Below, in pieces: positions 1 to 7,989 of a stretch of DNA of 53,037 nucleotides; positions within the stretch are counted from its first letter, which is position 1, and the number at the start of each line of letters is the position of its first letter. The stretch comes from CAZSNT01 sp964607765 (lineage in GTDB: Bacteria; Verrucomicrobiota; Lentisphaeria; Oligosphaerales; JABHEG01): contig CAZSNT010000056.1 in NCBI GenBank assembly GCA_964607765.1, positions 1 to 53,037 on the forward strand. The letters are read 5' to 3'. The notes under the pieces were generated by a model. That model saw only the letters and a list, made by a program, of their open reading frames with translations, did not search any database and had not been told where the DNA came from. The position numbers were made by a program, and so were the translations under genes.

Positions 1-499
1 TCGGATCCCGGTTCAGCCACCGGCCCAACCCCGAATGGTAGTAACGAAGGCCATAATCGCAGAAGTCGTTGGCTGGCGGTATATGTCTGGTTTTGAGGGG
101 GATATGGTGCGTCTCGGTGAGTGAGAGCGGGGTTGCGGTTGCGGAGTTCGCAGTCGTTTGGGAGTCGGTTACGCCTATGACGACCTGGGCATCGGCCTCC
201 GCGTCATAAGTGGTGTTGCGCGCGTGGGTGGCGGCAAGGCCGCGTTGGTCGTCGTAGGCGTGGTCGTGGGTGCGGGAGGGGCGCCGCGGGGGCTGGTGCG
301 TACCTGAACAGGTTGCAGGCGGCCGATCCGGTGTGTCGTAGGTGAAGAACATGCCTGTTCCTCTTACGGTCTCGTCGCCGGTTGGGCGTTGTTGCAGCTC
401 GCGTGTCGTCGTAACTCGAGTGCCTCTTCCGTGGAGCTGCTGTTGGTGCGCAGAACTCACAGGGATATTACCACGCCCACGGGGTTGGGGCAAGGACAT
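1..499 (-). CDS. RHS repeat-associated core protein, partial (runs off the window)
   Basis: The minus strand is open from an ATG at 499 to the window edge, about 166 codons, with no stop. Its last residues read YGLRYYHSGLGRWLNRDP, the hallmark of the RHS repeat-associated core domain (usual form YGYRYYDPxxGRWLxRDP). Upstream lie TYD, YDDQRG and TTYDAEADAQ segments, a degenerate YD-repeat background. The true N-terminus is uncertain because an in-frame stop lies just upstream of codon 499. The piece is therefore either a short RHS cassette or a truncated remnant, and its variable C-terminal tip lies outside the window. RHS proteins are typically secreted or surface toxins or polymorphic repeat proteins. 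The family is recognised with good confidence, but whether the gene is intact is unknown. Confidence 0.7.
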   Translation of the reverse strand, partial: MSLPQPRGRGNIPVSSAHQQQLHGRGTRVTTTRELQQRPTGDETVRGTGMFFTYDTPDRPPATCSGTHQPPRRPSRTHDHAYDDQRGLAATHARNTTYDAEADAQVVIGVTDSQTTANSATATPLSLTETHHIPLKTRHIPPANDFCDYGLRYYHSGLGRWLNRDP

Positions 500-553
500 G
501 ACGCCGTGCCCTGCAATGCCTCACGCAACTACTGCGCCCTGTTGGCGGTGCAT

Positions 554-582
554 CTGGCGCGGGGTGTTGGCGGCATTATAGT
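554..582 (+). promoter_or_regulatory. Possible sigma-70 promoter for hypE
   Basis: CTGGCG (554-559) lies 17 bases before TATAGT (577-582), about 60 bases before the hypE start. The -10 box is good and the -35 box is poor. No Rex-like operator was seen here, so hypEAB may be expressed differently from the hox genes. Confidence 0.3.
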
Positions 583-641
583 AATCGGCTTTTCTTTGCC
601 GGCCGCTGCCGGCGGCGACAGCGATGGAGATTTGATCGGCT

Positions 642-1673
642 ATGGCTGAGACCGTGACACGCGCGACAGACGAGCAGATTGTGCTGGCCCACGGTGGTGG
701 TGGTGAACTGACCAAGCGCCTCATCGAGGAGCACATCGTCCCGAAGTTCAGCAACGATCTGCTGGCGCCGCTCACCGACAGCGCCGTGCTGTCGATAGCC
801 GGTGCGGATGTGTGCTTCACGACGGATGCATTTGTGGTTCAGCCGCTGGAGTTTCCGGGCGGCGACATTGGTCGTCTGGCGGTCTGCGGGACAGTGAATG
901 ACCTGGCGATGATGGGGGCGACTCCTCTGGCGCTCAGTCTCGCGCTGATAGTGGAGGAAGGGCTTGCCATGTCGACGCTGGACCGCGTTCTGGACTCGGT
1001 GTCGTGCGCCGCGTCCGAAGCGGGTGTGTGCATTGCCACGGGCGACACGAAGGTGGTGGAACGTCGGCAGGGCGACGGTATGATGATAACCACTGCAGGC
1101 GTGGGCCTGGTGCGGCCCGGGCTGCAGCTGGGGGCGGGGCGCATTGTTGCGGGCGATGTGATTCTGATCAACGGCGGGATTGCGGAGCACGGCCTGGCTG
1201 TCATGTCATCGCGCGAGGGATTGTCGTTCGACACTGACCTGGTGAGTGACGCGGCGCCGCTGAACGGGTTGGTTGAGGCCGTGTTGGCGAGCGGTGCGGA
1301 TGTGAAGTTCATGCGCGATCCCACGCGTGGCGGCGTTGCCGGCGTGTTGGCGGATCTGTCCGAAGAGACTGGGTTGACCATTGAGGTGCGGGAAGGCGAT
1401 ATCCCCATCACCGCCACGGCCCTGCACACTGCCGAGATGCTCGGGCTGGATCCGCTGACTGTGGCGAACGAGGGCAAGTGTGTCGTGGTGGTCAGCGCTG
1501 CGGACGCGGAACGTGCGCTGGCAGCCTGCCGGGCCCACGAGCTGGGAACGTGCAGCAGCGTGATCGGGGGTTTCACGGCTGAGGAGCCGGCTCTGGTCGA
1601 ACTGGTCAGCCGTTCGGGAGGGCGCCGGATCGTTCAGCGTCCCTACGGCGAGGAACTGCCTCGGATTTGCTGA
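642..1673 (+). CDS. hypE: Hydrogenase maturation protein HypE (carbamoyl dehydratase)
   Basis: HypE dehydrates the carbamoyl group that HypF places on its C-terminal cysteine, giving the thiocyanate that becomes the CN ligand of the NiFe site. The 343-residue product has the AIRS/PurM-like fold. The N-terminal LAHGGGGELTKRLI matches the family, FMRDPTRGG lies near residues 224-232, and the protein ends exactly in PRIC, the modified C-terminal motif. The ATG at 642 has GGAGA at 626-630 upstream. It is the first gene of a hypE-hypA-hypB set, 7 bases from hypA. Its partners HypF, HypC and HypD are not in the window. Confidence 0.96.
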   Translation: MAETVTRATDEQIVLAHGGGGELTKRLIEEHIVPKFSNDLLAPLTDSAVLSIAGADVCFTTDAFVVQPLEFPGGDIGRLAVCGTVNDLAMMGATPLALSLALIVEEGLAMSTLDRVLDSVSCAASEAGVCIATGDTKVVERRQGDGMMITTAGVGLVRPGLQLGAGRIVAGDVILINGGIAEHGLAVMSSREGLSFDTDLVSDAAPLNGLVEAVLASGADVKFMRDPTRGGVAGVLADLSEETGLTIEVREGDIPITATALHTAEMLGLDPLTVANEGKCVVVVSAADAERALAACRAHELGTCSSVIGGFTAEEPALVELVSRSGGRRIVQRPYGEELPRIC

Positions 1674-1680
1674 GTGAGTT

Positions 1681-2052
1681 ATGCACGAGTTGTCGATAGC
1701 TGCACAATTGGTTGAGCAGATCCTGGCTGCTGCCGAGCAGAATAGTGCCACGGCGGTGACAGCGGTCGAGCTGCATGTGGGTGCGCTGGAGCAGGTTGTC
1801 TCGGAGTCGCTGGAACTGGCTTTCGAGGCCGTGACCGAGGGGACACTGGCGGAGGGTGCCACGCTCAGCATCGTTGAGATTCCACCCGAAGCTGTCTGCG
1901 GGGCTTGCGGGGTGCGGTACGGGCCGGACCCGGGGCATTATGCCTGTCCCGTCTGCGGCCGTGCGGAAGCGGAGATTGTCAGCGGCAAGGGCATTGTGCT
2001 GCAGACGCTGGCGTGTACCACCGAGGAAGGAACAGGTCATGACAACAGTTAG
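1681..2052 (+). CDS. hypA: Hydrogenase nickel-incorporation protein HypA
   Basis: HypA is the nickel metallochaperone that, with HypB, delivers Ni to the hydrogenase large subunit. The 123-residue protein starts MHELSIA, so the N-terminal nickel-binding His2 is present. It carries the zinc site as two CxxC pairs (C73/C76 and C89/C92). Length and motifs are typical of HypA/HybF. The 3' end overlaps the start of hypB by 14 bases, which suggests translational coupling. Confidence 0.96.
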   Translation: MHELSIAAQLVEQILAAAEQNSATAVTAVELHVGALEQVVSESLELAFEAVTEGTLAEGATLSIVEIPPEAVCGACGVRYGPDPGHYACPVCGRAEAEIVSGKGIVLQTLACTTEEGTGHDNS

Positions 2053-2689
2053 CGTTGTCAGCAACGTGCTCGGCAAGAACGACGCGGCCGCGTCAGAGAA
2101 CCGGAGTCGTATGTCGGCAGTCGGCGCCGTGGCCGTGAACGTGATCAGCGCTCCGGGCAGCGGCAAGACCACGCTGCTGGAGAGCACGATTTCGGGGCTT
2201 GGCGGCGACTGCTGCGCCGTGCTGGTGGGGGATCTGCAGACGGCTCGCGATGCGGAGCGTCTGGCGCAGGCAACGGCCCGCACCGTGCAGATCAACACCG
2301 GCAAAGGCTGCCACCTGTCGGCCGACCAGGTAGCGGCGGGGCTGGACGAACTGGATCTGGCCCAGGTCAGCTTCGTCTTCATCGAGAACGTGGGCAACAT
2401 GGTCTGCCCGGTCAGCTTCGACCTCGGGGAGCACGTCAGAGTTGCGCTTCTCAGCGTCCCGGAGGGCGATGACAAGGTCGCCAAGTACCACACGCTGTTC
2501 CAGTGCGCCGATGTGATTCTGCTGACGAAGACGGATCTTCTGGGGATCCTGGATTTCGACGTTCGGCGTGTTGAGGACGACCTGTCTCAGATCAATACGG
2601 CGGCGCCGCTGTTCCGCGTTTCGAGCAAGACAGGCGAAGGGCTGGACGCGTGGCTGGACTGGCTCCGGGGCCTGCCGGGCAGCGAGTAG
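2039..2689 (+). CDS. hypB: Hydrogenase nickel-incorporation GTPase HypB
   Basis: HypB is a SIMIBI-class GTPase that drives nickel delivery with HypA. From the ATG at 2039 it has 216 residues. Visible motifs are the P-loop APGSGKTT near residue 38, GDLQT, GKGCHL, FIENVGN, CPVSFDLGE and SVPEGDDK, and the G4 motif TKTD. Longer in-frame starts inside hypA give residues unlike HypB, so the overlapping ATG is preferred. The protein has neither the His-rich nickel-storage stretch nor the N-terminal CxxCGC site of E. coli HypB, so it is the short form. It ends the hypEAB set; the hox promoter follows. Confidence 0.95.
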   Translation: MTTVSVVSNVLGKNDAAASENRSRMSAVGAVAVNVISAPGSGKTTLLESTISGLGGDCCAVLVGDLQTARDAERLAQATARTVQINTGKGCHLSADQVAAGLDELDLAQVSFVFIENVGNMVCPVSFDLGEHVRVALLSVPEGDDKVAKYHTLFQCADVILLTKTDLLGILDFDVRRVEDDLSQINTAAPLFRVSSKTGEGLDAWLDWLRGLPGSE

Positions 2690-2721
2690 CGGGGAGCCGT
2701 TCCACGCGAGTTCCGTCAAAT

Positions 2722-2739
2722 CGTGAAATTCTTCACGAA
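2722..2739. promoter_or_regulatory. Rex operator 1 upstream of hoxF
   Basis: The site TCGTGAAATTCTTCACGA is a perfect 7-4-7 inverted repeat. It matches the Rex consensus TTGTGAA-N4-TTCACAA except for one symmetric T-to-C change. It lies just upstream of the predicted -35 box at 2748. Rex is encoded as the last gene of the downstream operon, which supports the call. Binding itself is inferred. Confidence 0.75.
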
Positions 2740-2747
2740 TTACCTGT

Positions 2748-2775
2748 GGACATGCGTTTCTCGCCTGAGTATATT
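2748..2775 (+). promoter_or_regulatory. Predicted sigma-70 promoter of the hox operon
   Basis: TGGACA (2748-2753) and TATATT (2770-2775) are separated by 16 bases. The -10 box sits inside a small palindrome, GAGTA-TAT-TACTC (2767-2779). Rex operators lie directly on both sides, so bound Rex would block polymerase. The leader to hoxF would be about 115 bases. Confidence 0.55.
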
Positions 2776-2784
2776 ACTCATTTA

Positions 2785-2802
2785 TTGTGAACGTTGTCAC
2801 GA
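2785..2802. promoter_or_regulatory. Rex operator 2, downstream half imperfect
   Basis: The site TTGTGAACGTTGTCACGA has one perfect consensus half (TTGTGAA) and a second half with two mismatches to TTCACAA, again with 4-base spacing. It overlaps the expected transcription start region. Its centre is 63 bases from operator 1, about six helical turns, so the two sites face the same side of the DNA. Confidence 0.6.
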
Positions 2803-2896
2803 TTTTGTTCAGCGTTGAGGGACCGTGTGGCGGCGTACGGGCAACGGGCCGCCGCGGTCAGGATCCTGGGTATGCGTTTGGCAGATGGAGTAGTCT

Positions 2897-4717
2897 ATGA
2901 GCAACTCAACAGAAACAGCTGTCAGGGAGGTCTGCAGCAAGTATGGGAATGATCCGAGTCGTATGATGGACATCGTCCGCGACGTCCAGGATGCGGCCGG
3001 CTGCGTTTCCTCTTGCGCGATGCAGATGATTGCGAACGAGTGCGGGACGCACAAGGTCGAGGTGGAGAGCGTGGTCTCTTTCTACTCGTTCCTCACCGAC
3101 ACGCCCAAGGGAAAAGTGCTGATCCGGCTGTGCAATGATGTGGTGGACAAGATGCGCGGCGTTGACCGGATCGCGGCCGTCCTCGAAGAAGGGCTGGGCA
3201 TCAAGATGGGGGAGACGACCCCTGACGGTAAGGTCACGCTGGAATGGACGCCCTGCATCGGCATGAGTGACCAGGCCCCCGCGGCACTGGTCAACGATGA
3301 GGTCATCACCTATCTGTCGACTGACAAGGCTCGGCGCATGGTCGAGCAGTTGACTGAAGATCCGTCCCCGAAGAAGCTGGTGCGTACGTACGGGGATGGG
3401 AAGAACGCGCACCCGCTCGTGCGCTCGATGGTGGTGAACAACATTCGGAAGCCGGGCGACGTGATTTTCTCCGACTACACACCGGGATTGGCTCTGCGCG
3501 AGGCGATGAAGATGTCGCCGCAAGAGGTGATTCGCGACGTGAAGACGGCTCGTCTGCGGGGCCGTGGCGGCGCGGGTTTCCCGGCGGGCATGAAGTGGGA
3601 TTTCACGCGCAGTGCGGACGGCAAGACGCGCTGTGTTCTGTGCAACGCTGACGAGGGCGAGCCGGGCACATTCAAGGACCGCGTCCTGCTGACCGAGCGT
3701 GCCGGGCTGCTTTTCGAGGGCATGACCATTGCGGGTTACGCCATTGGCGGCCAGATTGGCATTCTGTACTTGCGCGCCGAATACGCGTACCTGCAGCCGT
3801 ACCTGGAGAGCGTTCTGGCAGAACGTCGGGAAAAGGGTCTGTTGGGACAGAGCGTCTGCGGCAAGGCAGGTTTTGATTTCGACATTCGCATTCAGATGGG
3901 CGCGGGCGCTTACATCTGCGGGGAGGAGACGGCCTTGATCAGCTCCTGCGAAGGGCTGCGTGGCGATCCGAAGAACCGTCCCCCGTTCCCGGCGCAGGAA
4001 GGTTACATGGGGTATCCCACGTCGGTGAACAATGTGGAGACGCTGTGTTGCGTTCCCAAGATCATCGAGAAGGGGCCTGCCTGGTTTGTGCAGATGGGCT
4101 CGAAGGGCAGTTCCGGCACGAAGCTGCTGAGCGTTTCGGGCGATTGCGCCATGCCTGGCGTTTACGAGTTCGAGTTCGGCATCACGCTGCAAGAGGTCCT
4201 GGAAGCGGTCGGCGCGCAGGATGTTGCCGCGGTGCAGATTGGCGGCCCGAGCGGCCAGATTGTTGCCCCGAAGGACTTTGGTCGGACAGTCTGTTACGAT
4301 GACCTGGCTACCGGCGGGTCCCTGATCGTTCTGGGCTCGAACCGGAACGTGCTGGACGTGGCCAGCCAGTTTCTGGAGTTCTTCATCGAAGAGAGCTGCG
4401 GCTACTGCACGCCGTGTCGCGTAGGCAACGTGCTCCTGAAAGAGCGGCTTGACGAGATTCTCGCGGGCAAGGGCGCGCCGTCGGACCTGGAGTATCTCCA
4501 GGAATTGGGCGAGACGGTGAAGACGGCCAGCCGTTGCGGCTTGGGCCAGACGTCGGCGAACCCCGTGCTCGGCACGCTGGCGAATTTCCGCGAGGAATAC
4601 GAGAAGCGGATCGTTGCCGACGAGAGTCGCACGTTCCTGCCGACGTTCGATATCAAGGCCGCTCTGACCGAAGGCGAGAGTCTTGCCGGCCGTGACTCAG
4701 TGATTTTCTCTGAATAG
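2897..4717 (+). CDS. hoxF: NAD-reducing hydrogenase diaphorase subunit HoxF (NuoE-like + NuoF-like)
   Basis: HoxF exchanges electrons between NAD(H) and the FeS chain of the soluble bidirectional NiFe hydrogenase (group 3d). The 606 residues comprise an N-terminal NuoE-like thioredoxin-fold domain (about 1-155) and a NuoF-like domain (about 170-580). The FMN loop is GRGGAGFPAG (222-231), the NAD site GAGAYICGEE (335-344), and the 4Fe-4S ligands are C501, C504, C507 and C547. In the NuoE-like part only C79 and C120 occupy the usual four-cysteine 2Fe-2S pattern (LCNDVVD, TPCIGMSD), so that cluster is probably lost or altered. No separate hoxE is present. The domain order matches Ralstonia-type HoxF. 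Confidence 0.94.
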   Translation: MSNSTETAVREVCSKYGNDPSRMMDIVRDVQDAAGCVSSCAMQMIANECGTHKVEVESVVSFYSFLTDTPKGKVLIRLCNDVVDKMRGVDRIAAVLEEGLGIKMGETTPDGKVTLEWTPCIGMSDQAPAALVNDEVITYLSTDKARRMVEQLTEDPSPKKLVRTYGDGKNAHPLVRSMVVNNIRKPGDVIFSDYTPGLALREAMKMSPQEVIRDVKTARLRGRGGAGFPAGMKWDFTRSADGKTRCVLCNADEGEPGTFKDRVLLTERAGLLFEGMTIAGYAIGGQIGILYLRAEYAYLQPYLESVLAERREKGLLGQSVCGKAGFDFDIRIQMGAGAYICGEETALISSCEGLRGDPKNRPPFPAQEGYMGYPTSVNNVETLCCVPKIIEKGPAWFVQMGSKGSSGTKLLSVSGDCAMPGVYEFEFGITLQEVLEAVGAQDVAAVQIGGPSGQIVAPKDFGRTVCYDDLATGGSLIVLGSNRNVLDVASQFLEFFIEESCGYCTPCRVGNVLLKERLDEILAGKGAPSDLEYLQELGETVKTASRCGLGQTSANPVLGTLANFREEYEKRIVADESRTFLPTFDIKAALTEGESLAGRDSVIFSE

Positions 4718-4732
4718 CGTAAGGGGCTTAAG

Positions 4733-5440
4733 ATGAGCGACGTTGTGACATTCACGATTGACGGCGTTGAGGTCGAAGGCCAGCAGGGCCAATCGATCCT
4801 CGAGGCGGCCGAGGCGGCCGGCATCTACATTCCGCGCCTGTGTGCGCATCAGGAACTGTGCGCGTTCGGCAGTTGCCGGGTCTGCACCGTGCTGGTCAAC
4901 GGCCGGCCGCAGGCGGCGTGCACGCAGCCGGTGGCGCCGGGCATTATTGTTGAGAACGACACAGAGCAGTTGCGGGACGTGCGCAAGGGCATCATCGAGA
5001 TGCTGTTCGTCGAGGGCAACCACTACTGCATGTTCTGCGAGAAGAGCGGCAACTGCGAACTTCAGGCCTTGGCGTACCGCTACGGCATCACGGCCCCGCG
5101 TTACCCGTTCATGTTCCCGGACCGGGACATTGACTTTTCGCATCCGGACATCTTTGTCGATCACAACCGCTGCGTGCTGTGCGGGCGCTGTGTTCGTGCC
5201 AGCCGCGATATTGACGGCAAGAACGTGTTCCAGTTCATTGGCCGGGGCGAGCACAAGAAGGTTGGCGTCAACGCGGAAGCGAACCTGGCGCAGACGGACG
5301 CTGCGGCGACCGACAAAGCGGCGGATATCTGTCCGGTCGGCGCGCTGATGAAGAAGCGTGTGGGCTATGCAATACCGGTCGGGCAGCGGCAATACGACAC
5401 TGAGCCCATCGGGTCCGAGATTGAAACGACGCAAGGTTAA
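4733..5440 (+). CDS. hoxU: NAD-reducing hydrogenase diaphorase subunit HoxU
   Basis: HoxU is the small FeS subunit that links HoxF to HoxY and resembles the N-terminus of NuoG. The 235 residues show a 2Fe-2S plant-type ferredoxin site (C37, C48, C51, C63), a His/Cys 4Fe-4S site (H97, C99, C102, C108) and a further 4Fe-4S site (C147, C150, C153, C200 in DICPVGAL). All expected ligands are present. It starts 15 bases after hoxF and is followed by hoxY, so it is part of one transcript. Confidence 0.94.
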   Translation: MSDVVTFTIDGVEVEGQQGQSILEAAEAAGIYIPRLCAHQELCAFGSCRVCTVLVNGRPQAACTQPVAPGIIVENDTEQLRDVRKGIIEMLFVEGNHYCMFCEKSGNCELQALAYRYGITAPRYPFMFPDRDIDFSHPDIFVDHNRCVLCGRCVRASRDIDGKNVFQFIGRGEHKKVGVNAEANLAQTDAAATDKAADICPVGALMKKRVGYAIPVGQRQYDTEPIGSEIETTQG

Positions 5441-5463
5441 GACAGGCCATTGAGGAGACAGGC

Positions 5464-6009
5464 ATGAGTAAGCCGAAGGTTGCAACTGCTTCGCTGGCCG
5501 GGTGTTTTGGATGTCATATGTCCATCCTGGACATTGACGAACGCATCCTGACGGTCGCCGAGCTGGTGGATTTCGACAAGTCCCCGGTTGATGACATCAA
5601 GTCGTTCACCGGCCAGTGTCTTGTGGGGTTGATTGAGGGCGGCTGTTGCTCGGAGGAGAACGTGGAGGTGCTCAAGGATTTCCGTGAGCACTGCGACATT
5701 CTCATTTCACTGGGCGATTGCGCGATCATGGGCGGGGTTCCTGCCATGCGCAACAACATCCCGCTGTCCGAGTGCTTGGCCGAGGCGTACCTGGACGGCC
5801 CGACCGTCTACAACCCTGACAAGCAGATCCCGAACGACGAGGAGATCCCGCTGATCCTGAATCGCGTTTTCCCTTGTCACGAAGTGGTCAAAATCGACTA
5901 TTACCTGCCGGGGTGTCCGCCTCCGGCAGATACGATTTTCGAGGCGCTGGTGGCGTTGCTGAACGGCAACCCGCTGGAGTTGCCGTATGAGCTGGTCAAG
6001 TATGACTGA
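5464..6009 (+). CDS. hoxY: NAD-reducing hydrogenase small subunit HoxY
   Basis: HoxY carries the proximal 4Fe-4S cluster next to the NiFe site in HoxH. The 181-residue protein has the expected cysteines: C14 and C17 (GCFGCH), C86 (SLGDCAIMGG) and C151 (LPGCPPP). It has no Tat signal peptide, as expected for a cytoplasmic group 3d enzyme. A ribosome-binding site (GAGGAGA) precedes the ATG. The gene lies 23 bases after hoxU. Confidence 0.95.
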   Translation: MSKPKVATASLAGCFGCHMSILDIDERILTVAELVDFDKSPVDDIKSFTGQCLVGLIEGGCCSEENVEVLKDFREHCDILISLGDCAIMGGVPAMRNNIPLSECLAEAYLDGPTVYNPDKQIPNDEEIPLILNRVFPCHEVVKIDYYLPGCPPPADTIFEALVALLNGNPLELPYELVKYD

Positions 6010-6031
6010 TTCTGCAATAGGAGACGGTCAG

Positions 6032-7465
6032 ATGGCGACGAAGAAAGTTCACATACATCCGGTTACGCGCGTCGAGGGGCACGGCAAAGTGTCTCTGTAT
6101 CTTGACGACGACAACAATGTGGAGCAGGCGCGGCTGCACATCGTCGAGTTCCGTGGTTTCGAGCGGTTTGTCCAAGGGCGGCCCTACTGGGAGGTCCCCG
6201 TGCTGGTGCAGCGCCTGTGCGGCATTTGCCCGGTCAGTCACCACCTGTGCGCAGCAAAGGCTGTGGATCAGATCGTCGGCGCCACCACGTTGACGCCGAC
6301 CGCGGAGAAAATCCGGCGGCTGATGCACTACGGCCAGTACTTCCAGTCTCACGCGCTGCACTTCTTCCACCTGTCATCGCCGGATCTGCTGTTCGGCTTT
6401 GACGCCGATCCTGCAATCCGCAATGTGCTGGGCGTGGCTCAGGAGTATCCGGAGCTGGCTGTGCAGGGCATCAAGATGCGCGCCTACGGTCAGGAAGTGA
6501 TCAAGGCGACAGCGGGCAAGAAGATCCACGGCACGGGCGCAATCCCGGGCGGCGTCAACAAGAACCTGTCCATTGCCGAACGCGATGCACTTCTTGCAGA
6601 CATCGATCAGATGATGGAGTGGTCCCGCGCCGCGCTGAAAATCGCCAAAGACTACACAGTCGAGCATCTCGAGGAGCTGGCTCCGTTCGGCTCGTTCGAA
6701 TCGAACCACGCGGGTATCGTCCGCGAGGACGGCTGCATGGACCTGTACGACGGCAAGTTCCGCGTGTACGACGCACAGGGGAACACCGTGCTGGACCAGA
6801 TGGATCCGAAGGACTACGTGGAGCACCTGGCCGAAGAGGTCAAGCCCTGGTCCTACATGAAGTTCCCGTTCGTCCGGTCTCTGGGCCCGGCCAAGGGCTG
6901 GTACCGTGTGGGGCCGCTTGCGCGTGTGAACGTCAGTGACCGGATTGACACGCCGGAGGCCGAGGCGGCCCGGGCGGAGTTCATGGCCGTGACCGACGGC
7001 AAGCCGAACAACATCACCATGGCGTACCACTGGACGCGCATGATCGAGTTGCTGCATTCCTGCGAGAAGATCAACGAGCTGCTCAACGATTCAGACCTGC
7101 AGGGCACAGACCTGGTGGTCAAGGGCGAACGTGCGGACGAAGGCATGGCAGTGCTTGAGGCGCCTCGCGGCTCGCTGTGGCACCACTACCGCGTCAACAG
7201 CAACGATCAGATCGTGATGGCGAACCTGATCGTGTCGACGACGCAGAACAATGAGCCCATGAACCAGGCCGTCCGGCGCGTGGCCCAGGACCACATCTCC
7301 GGCAAGCCTGAGATCACCGAAGGTCTGCTGAATCGCATCGAGGTCGCTATTCGCGCCTACGATCCGTGTCTGTCCTGCGCCACGCATGCGCTGGGGCGGA
7401 TGCCTCTGTCGATTGAGATTGTGGATGCAGCAGGCAATGTCGTTGACCAGAAGCTGAAGGACTGA
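6032..7465 (+). CDS. hoxH: NAD-reducing hydrogenase large subunit HoxH (NiFe catalytic)
   Basis: HoxH holds the NiFe(CN)2CO centre. I place the start at ATG 6032, after the ribosome-binding site TAGGAGA (6018-6024). An earlier in-frame ATG at 5987 would overlap hoxY and has no support. The 477-residue protein has the N-terminal nickel motif RLCGICPVSH (C63, C66) and the C-terminal DPCLSCATH (C446, C449, H452). The 25 residues after H452 (ALGRMPLSIE onward) are the extension that HoxW should remove after nickel insertion. All four nickel-ligand cysteines are present; no selenocysteine codon is involved. Confidence 0.96.
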   Translation: MATKKVHIHPVTRVEGHGKVSLYLDDDNNVEQARLHIVEFRGFERFVQGRPYWEVPVLVQRLCGICPVSHHLCAAKAVDQIVGATTLTPTAEKIRRLMHYGQYFQSHALHFFHLSSPDLLFGFDADPAIRNVLGVAQEYPELAVQGIKMRAYGQEVIKATAGKKIHGTGAIPGGVNKNLSIAERDALLADIDQMMEWSRAALKIAKDYTVEHLEELAPFGSFESNHAGIVREDGCMDLYDGKFRVYDAQGNTVLDQMDPKDYVEHLAEEVKPWSYMKFPFVRSLGPAKGWYRVGPLARVNVSDRIDTPEAEAARAEFMAVTDGKPNNITMAYHWTRMIELLHSCEKINELLNDSDLQGTDLVVKGERADEGMAVLEAPRGSLWHHYRVNSNDQIVMANLIVSTTQNNEPMNQAVRRVAQDHISGKPEITEGLLNRIEVAIRAYDPCLSCATHALGRMPLSIEIVDAAGNVVDQKLKD

Positions 7466-7953
7466 TGGGACCGGCGAGCGGCATCCTGGTGTTGGGTTAC
7501 GGGAATCCGGGGCGACTGGATGACGGGCTGGGACCGGCTCTGGCAGAGCAGGTCGCGCAGCTTGAACTGCCGGGCGTGACGGCGGATGCCAATTACCAGC
7601 TCAGCGTTGAGGATGCCGCTGCGGTCGCCGAGTTTGGTCTCGTGCTGTTCGCTGACGCTTCTGTCGACGGCGCGGAACCGTTTTTCTGTAAGGAGTTGAC
7701 GCCTAAGGAGGGAGCCAGTTTCAGCACGCACCATGTGACTGCCGAACAGGTGCTGTTCCTTTCTCGGTCCCTGTTTCAGGCTGACACGCGCGCTTACATG
7801 CTCGGTATCCGAGGCTATGAATTCAACGAGTTCGGCGAGCGCCTCTGTGCAAGGGCTCAAGAGAACTTGGACTGTGCCGTTCAGTATGTTCGTGAAGTAG
7901 CACGCAAGGACTGGGATTTCGATGCCACTGCGGCGTGCCGTTCGTGTTCGTGA
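7465..7953 (+). CDS. hoxW: Hydrogenase maturation endopeptidase HoxW
   Basis: This peptidase (M52 family, HycI/HybD-like fold) cleaves the C-terminal tail of HoxH once nickel is in place. Its start overlaps the hoxH stop by one base (TGATG), which suggests translational coupling. The 162-residue protein begins with GILVLGYGNPGRLDDGLG, the family signature with the nickel-binding acidic residue. ADASVDG and FSTHHVT supply the later Asp and His. The link to HoxH as substrate follows from operon position. Confidence 0.88.
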   Translation: MGPASGILVLGYGNPGRLDDGLGPALAEQVAQLELPGVTADANYQLSVEDAAAVAEFGLVLFADASVDGAEPFFCKELTPKEGASFSTHHVTAEQVLFLSRSLFQADTRAYMLGIRGYEFNEFGERLCARAQENLDCAVQYVREVARKDWDFDATAACRSCS

Positions 7954-7989
7954 GTTTAACGTCAGGGTTGCGATAGAAGGAGAGAAGTG

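Noticed and set aside
1856..2038. Longer HypB starting inside hypA
   Set aside because: The extra residues do not resemble HypB, and the overlapping ATG at 2039 is the normal coupling point.
2093..2719. 208-codon minus-strand frame opposite hypB
   Set aside because: Antisense shadow of the HypB GTPase motifs.
2767..2779. GAGTATATTACTC as a separate operator
   Set aside because: It coincides with the predicted -10 box and is short; Rex sites explain the region better.
5987..6031. Earlier HoxH start at ATG 5987
   Set aside because: It overlaps hoxY and adds non-conserved residues; ATG 6032 has a good ribosome-binding site.
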